This document shows positions 8,869-17,643 of a DNA stretch of 56,260 nucleotides, piece after piece (within the stretch, counting starts at the first letter, position 1; every line of letters begins with the position of its first letter). The notes below the pieces were generated by a model, which did not search any database, was not told the DNA's origin, and saw only the letters and a program-made list of their open reading frames with translations. Both the position numbers and the translations under genes were made by a program. Origin of the DNA: a virus; IMG/VR virus record IMGVR_UViG_3300009124_000014, positions 1 through 56,260 of that record; one strand, given 5' to 3'.

Positions 8869-9571
8869 TCCCGGCTTTACCCTTGCAGAAGACGCTGCGT
8901 TGAAGAATCGTTTGTCGTTTCTCTCTGTCGCTGATGACCGGTCTGCTGACCGCCCCGTACAGGTATTCTTCCGTTTCCCAGATGGAGAAACAGAGAAGAA
9001 GTACCCGTTTATCACTATCGATTTGCTCGACATCAACCACGCACGCAGTCGTCAAGAGTCAGAAGTTACGTACTATTACAGTAACGATGCTCAGGTAGTC
9101 CAGAACGTAAGCAACACACAGATCGACATGGACTACTTTCCTTCTGAATATAGTTCTACTGAACTCGATGGGATTGTAGGAGGCGAAGGTTACGTTTCTA
9201 CAGATCAATATGTTCCTGTGGACCTCGTTTATCAGGTAACCACGCACTGTCGTAGCCAGAGACACGACCGTAAACTGACGGCAGACATGCTGCGCTACGT
9301 TTTCCCATTTCGACGGGGTTTTATTGAAATCCCCGAAGACGGCACAATTAGGCGCTGCGATGTATTAGACTGGAGACCGGCGGATATCCTTGATCAGGAA
9401 ACTGGTTACAAGAAAAGGATTTTCCGTAAGGTTTTCACAGTACAGGTCAATGCCGAGATTCCTCAAAAGGATTTGACGAATGTCGGTGTTGTTGAGACAG
9501 TAAACGGGACACTCACAGACAATTATTCGGAATCTAACGTCCTATCAACCTCATTCTCGGAGGAATTCTAA
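8861..9571 (+). CDS. Putative tail-completion / tail terminator protein
   Basis: 236 residues from the GTG at 8861, which overlaps the previous stop by eight bases; an in-frame GTG at 8846 would add five residues. The segment RPVQVFFRFPDGETEKKYPF, followed by ITIDLLDINHAR, and the later VPVDLVYQVTTHCRSQRHDR region resemble tail terminator or gp15-like proteins that cap contractile tails. Placement directly before the sheath gene supports this. Homology is not certain from sequence alone. Confidence 0.55.
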   Translation: MPNPGFTLAEDAALKNRLSFLSVADDRSADRPVQVFFRFPDGETEKKYPFITIDLLDINHARSRQESEVTYYYSNDAQVVQNVSNTQIDMDYFPSEYSSTELDGIVGGEGYVSTDQYVPVDLVYQVTTHCRSQRHDRKLTADMLRYVFPFRRGFIEIPEDGTIRRCDVLDWRPADILDQETGYKKRIFRKVFTVQVNAEIPQKDLTNVGVVETVNGTLTDNYSESNVLSTSFSEEF

Positions 9572-11089
9572 ATGCCCGCATATACAACTCCCGGCGTCTA
9601 CGTTAGCGAGAGCGCCCTTTCTAGCCTGACTCCTACCTTGACCGGGATCACCGCAGCGGTGTTCTTCGGTGAGGCAGAGCGCGGCCCCACCACCGCTACC
9701 TTGGTTCAGGACTGGACGACCTACAAGCGCGTCTACGGCGAACTCAAGAACGCCTACGATCTCGGTTACGCCGTGTACCATTATTTTGCAAACGGTGGAC
9801 GTGCGTGCTACGTCGTCCGTGTCGCCGCTTCCGACGCTAATACCGCTGTAAAGGAAGACTTCCCATACGAGCCGAACGGTGACGGTAACGCTTCCCCGCT
9901 GTTCGACGTAGAAGCCATCAGTGATGGGTCATGGGGTAACGATGTAACCGTGCAAGTTGCTGGTGGTCTGACCGCTACAAGCAACGATGCTCACGGTACT
10001 TTCACCATCATCGTCAAGTTGAACGGTACGGAAGTTGAACGCTGGCCGGAGGTTACGCTGGACACTGACGGTAACCGCTACGTTCAGACGGTTGTCAACA
10101 CTTATAGCAACTACATCAAGTTGACGAACGTGTCAGAAGTTGCTCCCGATGTCTCCCTTGTTTGGGACGAGACCGCTTATTCACTGAGTCTTGGCAGTGA
10201 CGGAACTGTGGCAGATAGCGACTACATGTCGTCTCTCACATCGATTGACGGCATCAACGGTAATTTGATCTTGAACGCCGTCGGTAAGACTTCAGGAACT
10301 ATTGTTACCGCTACGGTCAACAAGGCTGCTGATCGCGGTGACTCGTTCGTGGTTATCGATCCTGAAAAGACTGATGACAATTTGACCGCTACGCAGACCA
10401 CGGCTGCTACGTTCGCCGGACAGTCGAATGGTGGGTATGCTGCACATTACGCACCGGCTTTGAAGATGGTAGATCCGGGCAAGACTGGTCCGGGTGCTAT
10501 CCGTGATACTTATCCGGGAGGTGCTGTTGCCGGTCTTATTATCCGCACCGAGGTACAGCGTTCGGTCGCCAAGGCCCCCGCTGGTGTCGCCGCTGATATT
10601 CGGGGCGCTCTGGGTACCGTTTACCCGTTGTCGAATGACGATATCGGAACGCTGTACGACGGTAGCCCGTACGTCAACTCCTTCAAGGCCATTCCCGGCG
10701 CTGGGGTTGCGGTATACGGCGCTCGCACGTTGGCAAAGACCACCGCAGACAAGTTCATTCCAGTACGTCGTACGCTGAACTACCTGAAGTCCTCGTTGAA
10801 GGATCTCACGCAGTTTGCTGTGTTTGAACCGAACGACGAGAACTTGTGGTCCCGCATCAATGTGGTTACAGCAAGTTTCTTGGCTAACTTCTACCGTGAA
10901 GGCGGTCTGAAGGGTGAGAACTCCTCACAGGCTTTCTACGTCGTGTGCGATTCGACTAACAACACGGAAACCAGCATTGACCAAGGGATCGTCAACGTCG
11001 AGGTCGGGGTCGCTTTGCAGTACCCCGCCGAGTTCATCGTTATCAACCTCAGCCAGTGGACTGGCGGCAGCAACGCCGCTGAGTCCTGA
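9572..11089 (+). CDS. Contractile tail sheath protein
   Basis: 505 residues. The N-terminus MPAYTTPGVYVSE and the C-terminal region (LKSSLKDLTQFAVFEPND, LWSRINVVTASFLANFYREG, ending VGVALQYPAEFIVINL) are characteristic of phage tail sheath subunits. About one third of the way in, an insertion domain (VEAISDGSWGNDVTVQVAGG) decorates the sheath surface. It polymerises around the tube and contracts on infection. SD GGAGG lies nine bases upstream; the next gene is the tube. Confidence 0.95.
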   Translation: MPAYTTPGVYVSESALSSLTPTLTGITAAVFFGEAERGPTTATLVQDWTTYKRVYGELKNAYDLGYAVYHYFANGGRACYVVRVAASDANTAVKEDFPYEPNGDGNASPLFDVEAISDGSWGNDVTVQVAGGLTATSNDAHGTFTIIVKLNGTEVERWPEVTLDTDGNRYVQTVVNTYSNYIKLTNVSEVAPDVSLVWDETAYSLSLGSDGTVADSDYMSSLTSIDGINGNLILNAVGKTSGTIVTATVNKAADRGDSFVVIDPEKTDDNLTATQTTAATFAGQSNGGYAAHYAPALKMVDPGKTGPGAIRDTYPGGAVAGLIIRTEVQRSVAKAPAGVAADIRGALGTVYPLSNDDIGTLYDGSPYVNSFKAIPGAGVAVYGARTLAKTTADKFIPVRRTLNYLKSSLKDLTQFAVFEPNDENLWSRINVVTASFLANFYREGGLKGENSSQAFYVVCDSTNNTETSIDQGIVNVEVGVALQYPAEFIVINLSQWTGGSNAAES

Positions 11090-11107
11090 ACTTAAGGAGT
11101 AATCTCT

Positions 11108-11734
11108 ATGGCACGAGCAGCCCAAACCGACCCGATCAGGAACTTTAAGTTTCAGGTCCAGATCATCCCAACCGGGACCAAATTGAACACCGATCTTGGT
11201 GGCAAGTTGTCCACTCTCGGTTTCTCCGTTGTTTCAGGACTTACAGTCCAGAACGAGATGATTGCATACCGCGAAGGCGGGATGAACACCCATCCGCATA
11301 AGATGGTTGGTCAGAGCGACTTTGGTCCCGTTACCTTCACTAAGGGGGTGTACGGTCATCAGGACGGCCTCTACAAGTGGCAGCAGTTCATGCACTCTTG
11401 GGGACAAGGCGCTCTCGGGTATGGTTCAACGGAGGACGACAATGATTACCGTTGTGACATCGTCGTCAAGATCAAGGACCACCCAGTGTCCAGCGGTCGT
11501 TACGACCAGCCCGGTAAGCCAGACAACTCGTTCACGACCCCCGCTGGTAAGATCAAGATGGCCTACAAGTTGTACAACTGCTGGCCTGCCTCGTACTCGC
11601 TGGGTGACTTGAATGCTGGTGACTCATCGATTATGATTCAGCAAATGGTCGTTAACCACGAAGGCTTCCAGATCGTTTGGTCTGATAGCGCTGGCGGCGA
11701 GGTGTCTGCTGGTCTGATCGACTCTCTTACCTGA
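11108..11734 (+). CDS. T4 gp19-like tail tube protein
   Basis: 208 residues. The pattern DPIRNFKFQVQI, then FSVVSGLTVQNEMIAYREGG and VTFTKGVYGHQDGLYKWQQF, is typical of contractile-tail tube proteins of the T4 gp19 family; the stretch NDYRCDIVVKIKDH and the ending typical of tube subunits agree. At 208 residues it is slightly longer than T4 gp19. It forms the inner tube beneath the sheath encoded just upstream. SD AAGGAG. Confidence 0.93.
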   Translation: MARAAQTDPIRNFKFQVQIIPTGTKLNTDLGGKLSTLGFSVVSGLTVQNEMIAYREGGMNTHPHKMVGQSDFGPVTFTKGVYGHQDGLYKWQQFMHSWGQGALGYGSTEDDNDYRCDIVVKIKDHPVSSGRYDQPGKPDNSFTTPAGKIKMAYKLYNCWPASYSLGDLNAGDSSIMIQQMVVNHEGFQIVWSDSAGGEVSAGLIDSLT

Positions 11735-11762
11735 TTTTTACTCTACAACTTAGGAGCACAAT

Positions 11763-12563
11763 ATGATGACTAGTGATGATGCAGATGCAATTAATGCCGC
11801 CTCTGCCGAACCTGTACCTGAAGTAGGTAGCGCCCCCGAATCTATCGTTCACCTCATTCGCGGTATACGAGAAGATGCGGAAACAGGTGGCGTATGGCAC
11901 GATGTTGCGGAAGTCAGGGAACTTACCGGTGAAGATGAGGAGTACCTCGCTTCCATCGAGAACAAGAAGGGCCTTACGTACTCTGAGTACATGAGCGCCC
12001 TCCTTGCTCGTGCTACCGTCCGTATCGGTGGATTGGCCGTCAATAACGATCCTAGGATCGTCGACAAACTCATTCTCGGTGACAGGGATTTGTTGTATTT
12101 GAACATTGTTAGGGCTACTTACGGACAGACCCGTACTATTCGTATGCGCTGCAAAGAGTGCAACGAGTCCAACGATGTAGAGATTGATCTCGACGAAGAC
12201 TTCCCGTTGTTGGAGCACGACTTCGACCCCAAGCACGGTATCGATGTAGAGACATCTAAGGGTGTAGTCAATCTTCGCCTTCCTAACGGTGAAGATACTG
12301 TCACTGTCCAGAAGAGCACCAAGAACGATGCTGAATTGAACACCGCAATGATTGCGCGTTGCGCATCATGGCCGAACGGTCAGGGTCCCGAAGACAGGGA
12401 GGCATGGGCACGTAAGTTGAACATTGCCGACCGGCGTGCTCTGGTCACGTCCCTCCTGTCTGCTCAGGTGGGACCTCAGATCGGGGAGGTGAAAACTCAG
12501 TGTGCAGTCTGCGACGAAGATATGTCAATTATGCTCGACTGGGTCTCACTTTTATTCGGTTGA
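11763..12563 (+). CDS. T4 gp26-like baseplate hub / tail assembly protein with zinc motif
   Basis: 266 residues. The pattern VREL-TGEDEEYLASIENKKG, then RIGGLAV, LILGDRDLLYLNIVRATYG and a CKEC-type knuckle (RMRCKECNESNDVEIDL) fits the T4_baseplate (gp26-like) family, and a second CAVCDED knuckle lies near the C-terminus. In contractile phages of this kind the gene sits between tube and tape measure, where tail assembly chaperones are made. Its end overlaps an open frame that may be reached by +1 frameshifting (see 12502-12696). Two ATG codons start it; SD TAGGAG. Confidence 0.75.
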   Translation: MMTSDDADAINAASAEPVPEVGSAPESIVHLIRGIREDAETGGVWHDVAEVRELTGEDEEYLASIENKKGLTYSEYMSALLARATVRIGGLAVNNDPRIVDKLILGDRDLLYLNIVRATYGQTRTIRMRCKECNESNDVEIDLDEDFPLLEHDFDPKHGIDVETSKGVVNLRLPNGEDTVTVQKSTKNDAELNTAMIARCASWPNGQGPEDREAWARKLNIADRRALVTSLLSAQVGPQIGEVKTQCAVCDEDMSIMLDWVSLLFG

Positions 12564-12696
12564 TCTGACTATACTGTATTGGGAGTACGAAGCCATCGCC
12601 ACCGTATACAAAGGGTTCTCCTTATCTGATATGCGTTCAATGTCAGTTCGCCAACGGGACTTCTGGTACCGTATGGCACACTGGCGTAATAAATAG
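12502..12696 (+). CDS. Possible frameshifted extension of the gp26-like protein, or a separate small chaperone
   Basis: This frame is open from 12493 to 12696, in the +1 frame relative to the gp26-like gene. Its unique part (LYWEYEAIATVYKGFSLSDM, RSMSVRQRDFWYRMAHWR) looks like the second half of a tail assembly chaperone pair: short, helical, with W/Y residues and RQRDFW. It could be translated separately from GTG 12502, which has GGAGGT 11 bases upstream, or as a C-terminal fusion after a +1 shift at CTT-T (12549-12552). The protein is probably real; how it is translated is open. The listed span assumes GTG 12502. Confidence 0.6.
   Translation: MQSATKICQLCSTGSHFYSVDLTILYWEYEAIATVYKGFSLSDMRSMSVRQRDFWYRMAHWRNK
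12549..12563 (+). promoter_or_regulatory. Candidate +1 frameshift site
   Basis: Zero-frame codons read CTT TTA TTC GGT TGA. A tRNA on CTT can re-pair with TTT one base later, the same slip that bacterial prfB uses at CUU-U. The A-site codon TTA is usually rare in actinobacterial hosts, and the zero-frame stop follows two codons later. No downstream pseudoknot was checked. Confidence 0.35.
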
Positions 12697-12707
12697 CGGA
12701 GGCTTCT

Positions 12708-15596
12708 ATGGCTGATACACCCAAGGGTCCCCCCGCAAATGACGGGGGTGAAGAACCGGTTACCGGTAGACACGGTAACCGTATGGCTGATGTCAAAGCC
12801 TCCTTGCGCGTCGACACAGAGCAACTCAACAAACTCAAGCAAAGTCTAGACGACATTAGGAAGGCCGCTAAAGGTCTTCGTGATGAAATGGCTGGCCTCG
12901 CTGACGAGGCTGCTCGTGCCGCTGAAGCCACTGGTAACATCTCAGGAGGCGGCACTACTGGGTCAAAGCAGTTTAAAAACACTGCTCAATATCAGAACAG
13001 TAGTCAACAGTCGACTCGGGTGGGTGCGTCTAACTACCGTGATCCCTACTACGCCGGTATCAAACAGCAACAGAAGCGTATGGCTGGTGGGGGCGCTGGC
13101 GGTGGCGGAATTGGTCTAGGCTCGTTTAGGGCCGGTATGGCTGGTGAAGGCGGTGGAGCCGCCGGTATGGGGATGGGTGTAGCAGCCGCTTCAGCCGCAA
13201 TTACTCAGGCTATTAAGCCCCTTGTCCAAGCAATGGACAACCGTATTCAGACTCAGATGCAGAGGGCCACGTCTGTTGACCGCATGAACGTCCTCATGCA
13301 GCAGATGTACGGAATGAACCAATTAGAGGTGATGCAGGACGTTAGGGGTCCTTTGCGTAACTACCGATTAGGTCAAACAGGCATTACTGACATGCTTGCT
13401 TTCCAGACTCAGACCGGCTTTCAAGCGACTGAGCAATTAGCGCAATCGATTGAGGGCATCAGAACTTCGACTGGTTTCTCTAAGACTACTGCTGACATTC
13501 TCGCTGAGCAGAGGCAGATGCTCTCTCCAGAGGTCGCTACGCGCATGTTCTATATGGGTGGTGCGTCCCCGTACAAACTAGGTGGCGGTATGAAAGACCC
13601 GCTACAAGTTCGTCAAGAAATCATTCAAAACATGGGTCTAACGAATGAGCAGACTCTGCAAGGTGCTCTTGCCCCCGGTTCGGTTACTCGCGCCCGATTG
13701 GCTGACCTTGGCTTGGGCGAGGACATGCAGACCGAGATCCTTCAGTACGCCCAACAGAATGTTGAGTTCCAGAAACAGGGTGGTGAAGGATTCTACGATC
13801 CCGGTCGTAAAGCGGACCGCGAGCGTATGGGTATTGAGGAAAACTACGCCACACAGCAAGAGGAGACAGCCAGAACGCAAGCCGCTCGTGACGAGCAGTT
13901 TATGACACGTCAATTAGATAACTTTGCTCAGTTTGAAAAGAACCAGCAGACCATGATCGAACTGCTGGGACGAGTAGAGGATCATTTGAGCGGGATTGTC
14001 GGTGCTCGTACAAGCACTTTGCCGTTCGCTAAGTCAGCGGGTGCCTTTGGTGGCATGGTAAGTACTTTGGGTATCGCTGCAATGGCTGCTAACCCTGCAC
14101 TAGGCGGTGCGCTTTTTGCTGGTGGTCAACTACTCAACATGGCGGGCGACGGCTCTGGTACGGAAGCAGACTCTGGAGGGTCTGGCGCAGCAGTACCACC
14201 TTCTGATGCAGCCCACAAAGGTGGTGCGACTAATCCTAATATGTCTGCCGACGAGCAGATTAAAGTTCCTTTCGGTTACGGTAGCCAGAAGGTTTCCCTA
14301 AAGGAATTGCAGAACAAGACGACGTTTAACCAGATGCACCCGTCGTTCAGGCAGCGCTTGCTGAATATGATGCGAGCCAACCCTAATGTCGGTATCGGTG
14401 GAGGTATGCGTGACCCCAAGGCTCAGGAACAGATGTTCCGTGAGCGTTACGTAGAGACTGACGAAGACACTGGACTTAAATGGAACGGTAAGTTCTGGAA
14501 GCGTGTCCGTGGTGCCCCGGCTGCGCCCCCCGGACGCTCGATGCACGAGATTGGCCTAGCAGCAGACCTTGTTGGTGATCTGGATTGGGTGGTCGCTAAC
14601 GCCGGTAAGTTCGGTTTGAAGCACTTTAACGACGTTAACGGTGAGCCATGGCACGTCCAGCCAGCAGAACTACCAAACTCACGTTTCAAATATGAGCAAG
14701 CAGGTGCACCTTGGGGTACTTCTGGTACATACAATGTTGAAGAAGCAGCGCTTTCTCAGGCGCGTGACCCGTCAAGTGATGGCCGTGCAGGTTCAGGTAT
14801 GGCGATGCCGTTTAGCGAACACGGCGGTGGTTCCCTCTCTACGGCTATGTCGGATCAGGCTTCTCTCCAAGAGATTCTAGATGAGCACTTGTCAGGCAAC
14901 TCTTCCGCTATGGGTGGAGGAAGTGGTTCAAGCGAAAGCAGTAGTAGTTACTCCGCTCCTCGCACCCCTATTCCTATTCCTCGTGGAACTCAGCAACTTA
15001 CTGGTGAACAGGTAGCACAAGCAGCCCACAACGCCGGTTTTACGGGTGACGATCTAGTATCTGTGGTTGCCATCGCTAAGCGAGAGAGTAGTTGGCAATC
15101 AACTGCCTATAACGGCAATAGGAAGACAGGCGATAAGTCGTTCGGTCTGATGCAGATCAACATGATTGATTCGCTTGGCCCCTATCGACGACAATTGTTT
15201 GGCATCTCCGCTAATGAAGATCTGTTCGATCCTCAAACAAACATGCATGCTGCTAAGAAGTTGTACGACTTCCGTGGCGGAAGTCTGTACGACTGGGGTG
15301 CTTACAAGGGTGAATCAAACACGTACAACACTAATATGAGCGAAGCGGCGCAGGTCGTTAAGGACGCTGGTTTGTACAGTAGCGGTGACCCTATGCCGAT
15401 GGAACGGTCTTCGTCGATGGCTCCGTCAAAGGGCGGATCATCCACAGTCAACTACACGGGCGGCGCAAACATTACAGTCGCCCCCACTATCAACTTTAAT
15501 GGCCAGCCACAGACTCCCGACTTGCAAAATATTGCACAGACAGTGACAGATATGATTAAGGATGAGATGGCTATGGCTGGATTGAGGAGCGCCTGA
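12708..15596 (+). CDS. Tape measure protein with M15 peptidase and lytic transglycosylase domains
   Basis: 962 residues. The N-terminal ~500 residues are helical, Gly/Ala/Gln-rich with an early coiled coil, as in tape measures; one hydrophobic patch lies near residues 440-475. Around residues 540-650 is a VanY/M15-type D-Ala-D-Ala peptidase: RSMHEIGLAADL matches the zinc-binding SxHxxGxAxD signature and EPWHVQ gives the third ligand. Residues ~765-880 form a soluble transglycosylase domain with catalytic Glu in AKRESSWQ and the GLMQIN motif. The two enzymes would open host peptidoglycan as the tape is ejected. SD GCGGAGG; the next gene starts on its stop. Confidence 0.88.
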   Translation: MADTPKGPPANDGGEEPVTGRHGNRMADVKASLRVDTEQLNKLKQSLDDIRKAAKGLRDEMAGLADEAARAAEATGNISGGGTTGSKQFKNTAQYQNSSQQSTRVGASNYRDPYYAGIKQQQKRMAGGGAGGGGIGLGSFRAGMAGEGGGAAGMGMGVAAASAAITQAIKPLVQAMDNRIQTQMQRATSVDRMNVLMQQMYGMNQLEVMQDVRGPLRNYRLGQTGITDMLAFQTQTGFQATEQLAQSIEGIRTSTGFSKTTADILAEQRQMLSPEVATRMFYMGGASPYKLGGGMKDPLQVRQEIIQNMGLTNEQTLQGALAPGSVTRARLADLGLGEDMQTEILQYAQQNVEFQKQGGEGFYDPGRKADRERMGIEENYATQQEETARTQAARDEQFMTRQLDNFAQFEKNQQTMIELLGRVEDHLSGIVGARTSTLPFAKSAGAFGGMVSTLGIAAMAANPALGGALFAGGQLLNMAGDGSGTEADSGGSGAAVPPSDAAHKGGATNPNMSADEQIKVPFGYGSQKVSLKELQNKTTFNQMHPSFRQRLLNMMRANPNVGIGGGMRDPKAQEQMFRERYVETDEDTGLKWNGKFWKRVRGAPAAPPGRSMHEIGLAADLVGDLDWVVANAGKFGLKHFNDVNGEPWHVQPAELPNSRFKYEQAGAPWGTSGTYNVEEAALSQARDPSSDGRAGSGMAMPFSEHGGGSLSTAMSDQASLQEILDEHLSGNSSAMGGGSGSSESSSSYSAPRTPIPIPRGTQQLTGEQVAQAAHNAGFTGDDLVSVVAIAKRESSWQSTAYNGNRKTGDKSFGLMQINMIDSLGPYRRQLFGISANEDLFDPQTNMHAAKKLYDFRGGSLYDWGAYKGESNTYNTNMSEAAQVVKDAGLYSSGDPMPMERSSSMAPSKGGSSTVNYTGGANITVAPTINFNGQPQTPDLQNIAQTVTDMIKDEMAMAGLRSA

Positions 15597-17398
15597 TGGG
15601 TTACAGAAACGACCAATACTTCAATCTCCGTCAAGCGGGAGAAGCAGTCGGACTCAGCCCGAACGATCCCCGTAGTGGCGCAGAGATCGGCGCTCTCAAT
15701 AAGGACTTTGTGTACCCCGACAGGTCTGTCCGTGTTAATTCTGTTCTCGATGCTGGCAACTTCACAGTAGAGCCTAAATTACAACGAGGGTATATACGCT
15801 CCATCGCAGACAGTTTAGGTGGGGTTAAATTAACCAGATCCAAGTGTCAATTCCAATTTAATCCCAGAGTGCTAAACACTAGCGTCAACCAAAATACTAA
15901 GATTCTTGACTTCCTTCATCAAGACGCTTCTCAGTATGCGCAGCCAATTCCCGGCAACGTGTCCTTTAGTTTTGGGTTGTTCTTTGACCGTTCTTACGAA
16001 TTGAACAAGGGAGGCTCTGAGACCGCAACGGGGTACGACGTATCTTCGGATAACCCTTGGGAGAAGTACGGCCCCGAGACGATTGGGGTTCTTCACGACA
16101 TTTCCGCCCTCTACTCAGTAATCGGTCAAGGCATAGGTAGCCAGCAAAAGCAGTACATCCAGAGCGTCTTGGAAAGCCAGATCAAAGGTGAGATTAACGC
16201 TCAGAATACTAACGCTACGATTACCACTGATGCCGACGGTAATGTTGTCGACGATGGTGGCGGTGTTAGTGACGCTGCAAGTACGCAGGCCAACTACACT
16301 ACGGCAGCAGACGATTTCATCAATAACTTAGGAAATACGGGTAACGTAGCATTCTTACTTCCCCTACCTGTTCGCGTAGTGTTCTCTGCGTTGTACATCG
16401 TAGAAGGTCTTGTCCAGAACGCCTCCGTAAAGTTCACAAAGTTCAACCACGCAATGGTCCCTATGCAGGCGTCGGTAGAGTTAGTAATGGAGGCCAAGTA
16501 TGTTGGCTTTGCTAAGAAGAATACGTTCTTTACTGAGGTACTGGCTAAGAGAGAAGAGGTAGCCCTACAAGAGGCGCAGAAGATACAACAAGATAGAGAG
16601 CAGGCTCAATACTTTGCTGATAAGTTTTCGGCGGATCTCAACAAGGCTAAATTTAAGGTTGAAGTCGATTACACTACTGATTCCGACTCTTTCAACAGCA
16701 AGACGGTAGAGGACATGGTTACCCATGTCGCTAGTGGTACTCATAAATCAACTTCAATTAAAACAAGAATGAGCGTTGAATTCCCGTCCGAAGGTGGATC
16801 TAAGCAGGTACGTAACCTATATGCTGAAGGTAAGACTGTAGAAGTCCAAACAAATGCCGAGGTAGAACTGTGGCGTTATACCGATGTTTTTAAGGATGAA
16901 AACGCGGCTTTGTTCAACGATTCCTCAGATGAAGGCCAGACAGCGCTGTACGAGGCACTAGAGGAATGGGCCAACTACCAAGATTCTAGAGGGGAAAAGG
17001 ATAGGACCTCTTTACCTACTCTATATAGTGGAACTGCTCCCTTCAGGAATGTAATGAAGATCAGGCGTCACTGGATTACTCCCACCATGAACACCGACAG
17101 GGGCAAGCCCACTGCGGTAACTGAAGACGAATATAAAGACTTGTGCAATGGTATTCGCACTGGAGCGGCTGCGGGATCAGATGACAGGTCTATTGACTCG
17201 TCCCGTGAGGCGGCGGACCCGGACAACTTCTACTACCTGCTACGTTATTACGTGAAAGTGAGTGCTACTGTAGATGGCGCTACTGTCACTGGTGAAGGTA
17301 GTCAGTTATACGTGCGCGATGTTAAAGGAGCGAACTTTTCGACGGAAAGAACTATTGATATGGATTGGCCAACTTACAATGAGGAAGAGGAGGCTTAG
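15596..17398 (+). CDS. Baseplate hub / tube-initiator structural protein
   Basis: 600 residues, ATG overlapping the tape measure TGA. Near residue 80 it has CQFQFNPRVLNTSVNQ, the F-x-FNP type strand found at the start of contractile-injection tube-initiator and LysM-partner proteins. A helical region with IQQDREQAQ follows around residue 330. It is followed immediately by a LysM protein and a gpD-like hub protein, an arrangement typical of the baseplate hub in contractile tails. Exact counterpart in T4 not assignable. Confidence 0.65.
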   Translation: MGYRNDQYFNLRQAGEAVGLSPNDPRSGAEIGALNKDFVYPDRSVRVNSVLDAGNFTVEPKLQRGYIRSIADSLGGVKLTRSKCQFQFNPRVLNTSVNQNTKILDFLHQDASQYAQPIPGNVSFSFGLFFDRSYELNKGGSETATGYDVSSDNPWEKYGPETIGVLHDISALYSVIGQGIGSQQKQYIQSVLESQIKGEINAQNTNATITTDADGNVVDDGGGVSDAASTQANYTTAADDFINNLGNTGNVAFLLPLPVRVVFSALYIVEGLVQNASVKFTKFNHAMVPMQASVELVMEAKYVGFAKKNTFFTEVLAKREEVALQEAQKIQQDREQAQYFADKFSADLNKAKFKVEVDYTTDSDSFNSKTVEDMVTHVASGTHKSTSIKTRMSVEFPSEGGSKQVRNLYAEGKTVEVQTNAEVELWRYTDVFKDENAALFNDSSDEGQTALYEALEEWANYQDSRGEKDRTSLPTLYSGTAPFRNVMKIRRHWITPTMNTDRGKPTAVTEDEYKDLCNGIRTGAAAGSDDRSIDSSREAADPDNFYYLLRYYVKVSATVDGATVTGEGSQLYVRDVKGANFSTERTIDMDWPTYNEEEEA

Positions 17399-17400
17399 TT

Positions 17401-17643
17401 ATGGCTCTTTACGACGCTGCTTCACGTTATAAGTTAACGACCACTGGTAAGGAGGCTAAGCGAGGTGAGCGCATTACTGGTAAGTACACCTTGTACACCG
17501 TCAGGTCGGGTGACACTCTGGAGAACATAGCCATGCGTAGGTTGGGTTCTCCAACTCGCTACTGGGAAATTGCTGACATGAACCCCCAGTTCAAATTCCC
17601 CACAGACATTGACGTAGGGGATGTAATCAGGATTCCGTTGTGA
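17401..17643 (+). CDS. LysM baseplate protein
   Basis: 80 residues; the C-terminal ~50 form a LysM domain (YTVRSGDTLENIAMRRLGSP, TRYWEIADMNP, ending DVGDVIRIPL). Small LysM proteins sit between tube initiator and hub in many contractile phages and injection systems and glue the baseplate core together or touch peptidoglycan. It begins two bases after the preceding stop; its own stop overlaps the GTG of the next gene. Confidence 0.88.
   Translation: MALYDAASRYKLTTTGKEAKRGERITGKYTLYTVRSGDTLENIAMRRLGSPTRYWEIADMNPQFKFPTDIDVGDVIRIPL

Noticed and set aside
11727-12236. 169-codon antisense frame opposite the gp26-like gene
   Set aside because: No ribosome site, and the sense frame has recognised motifs and coupling.
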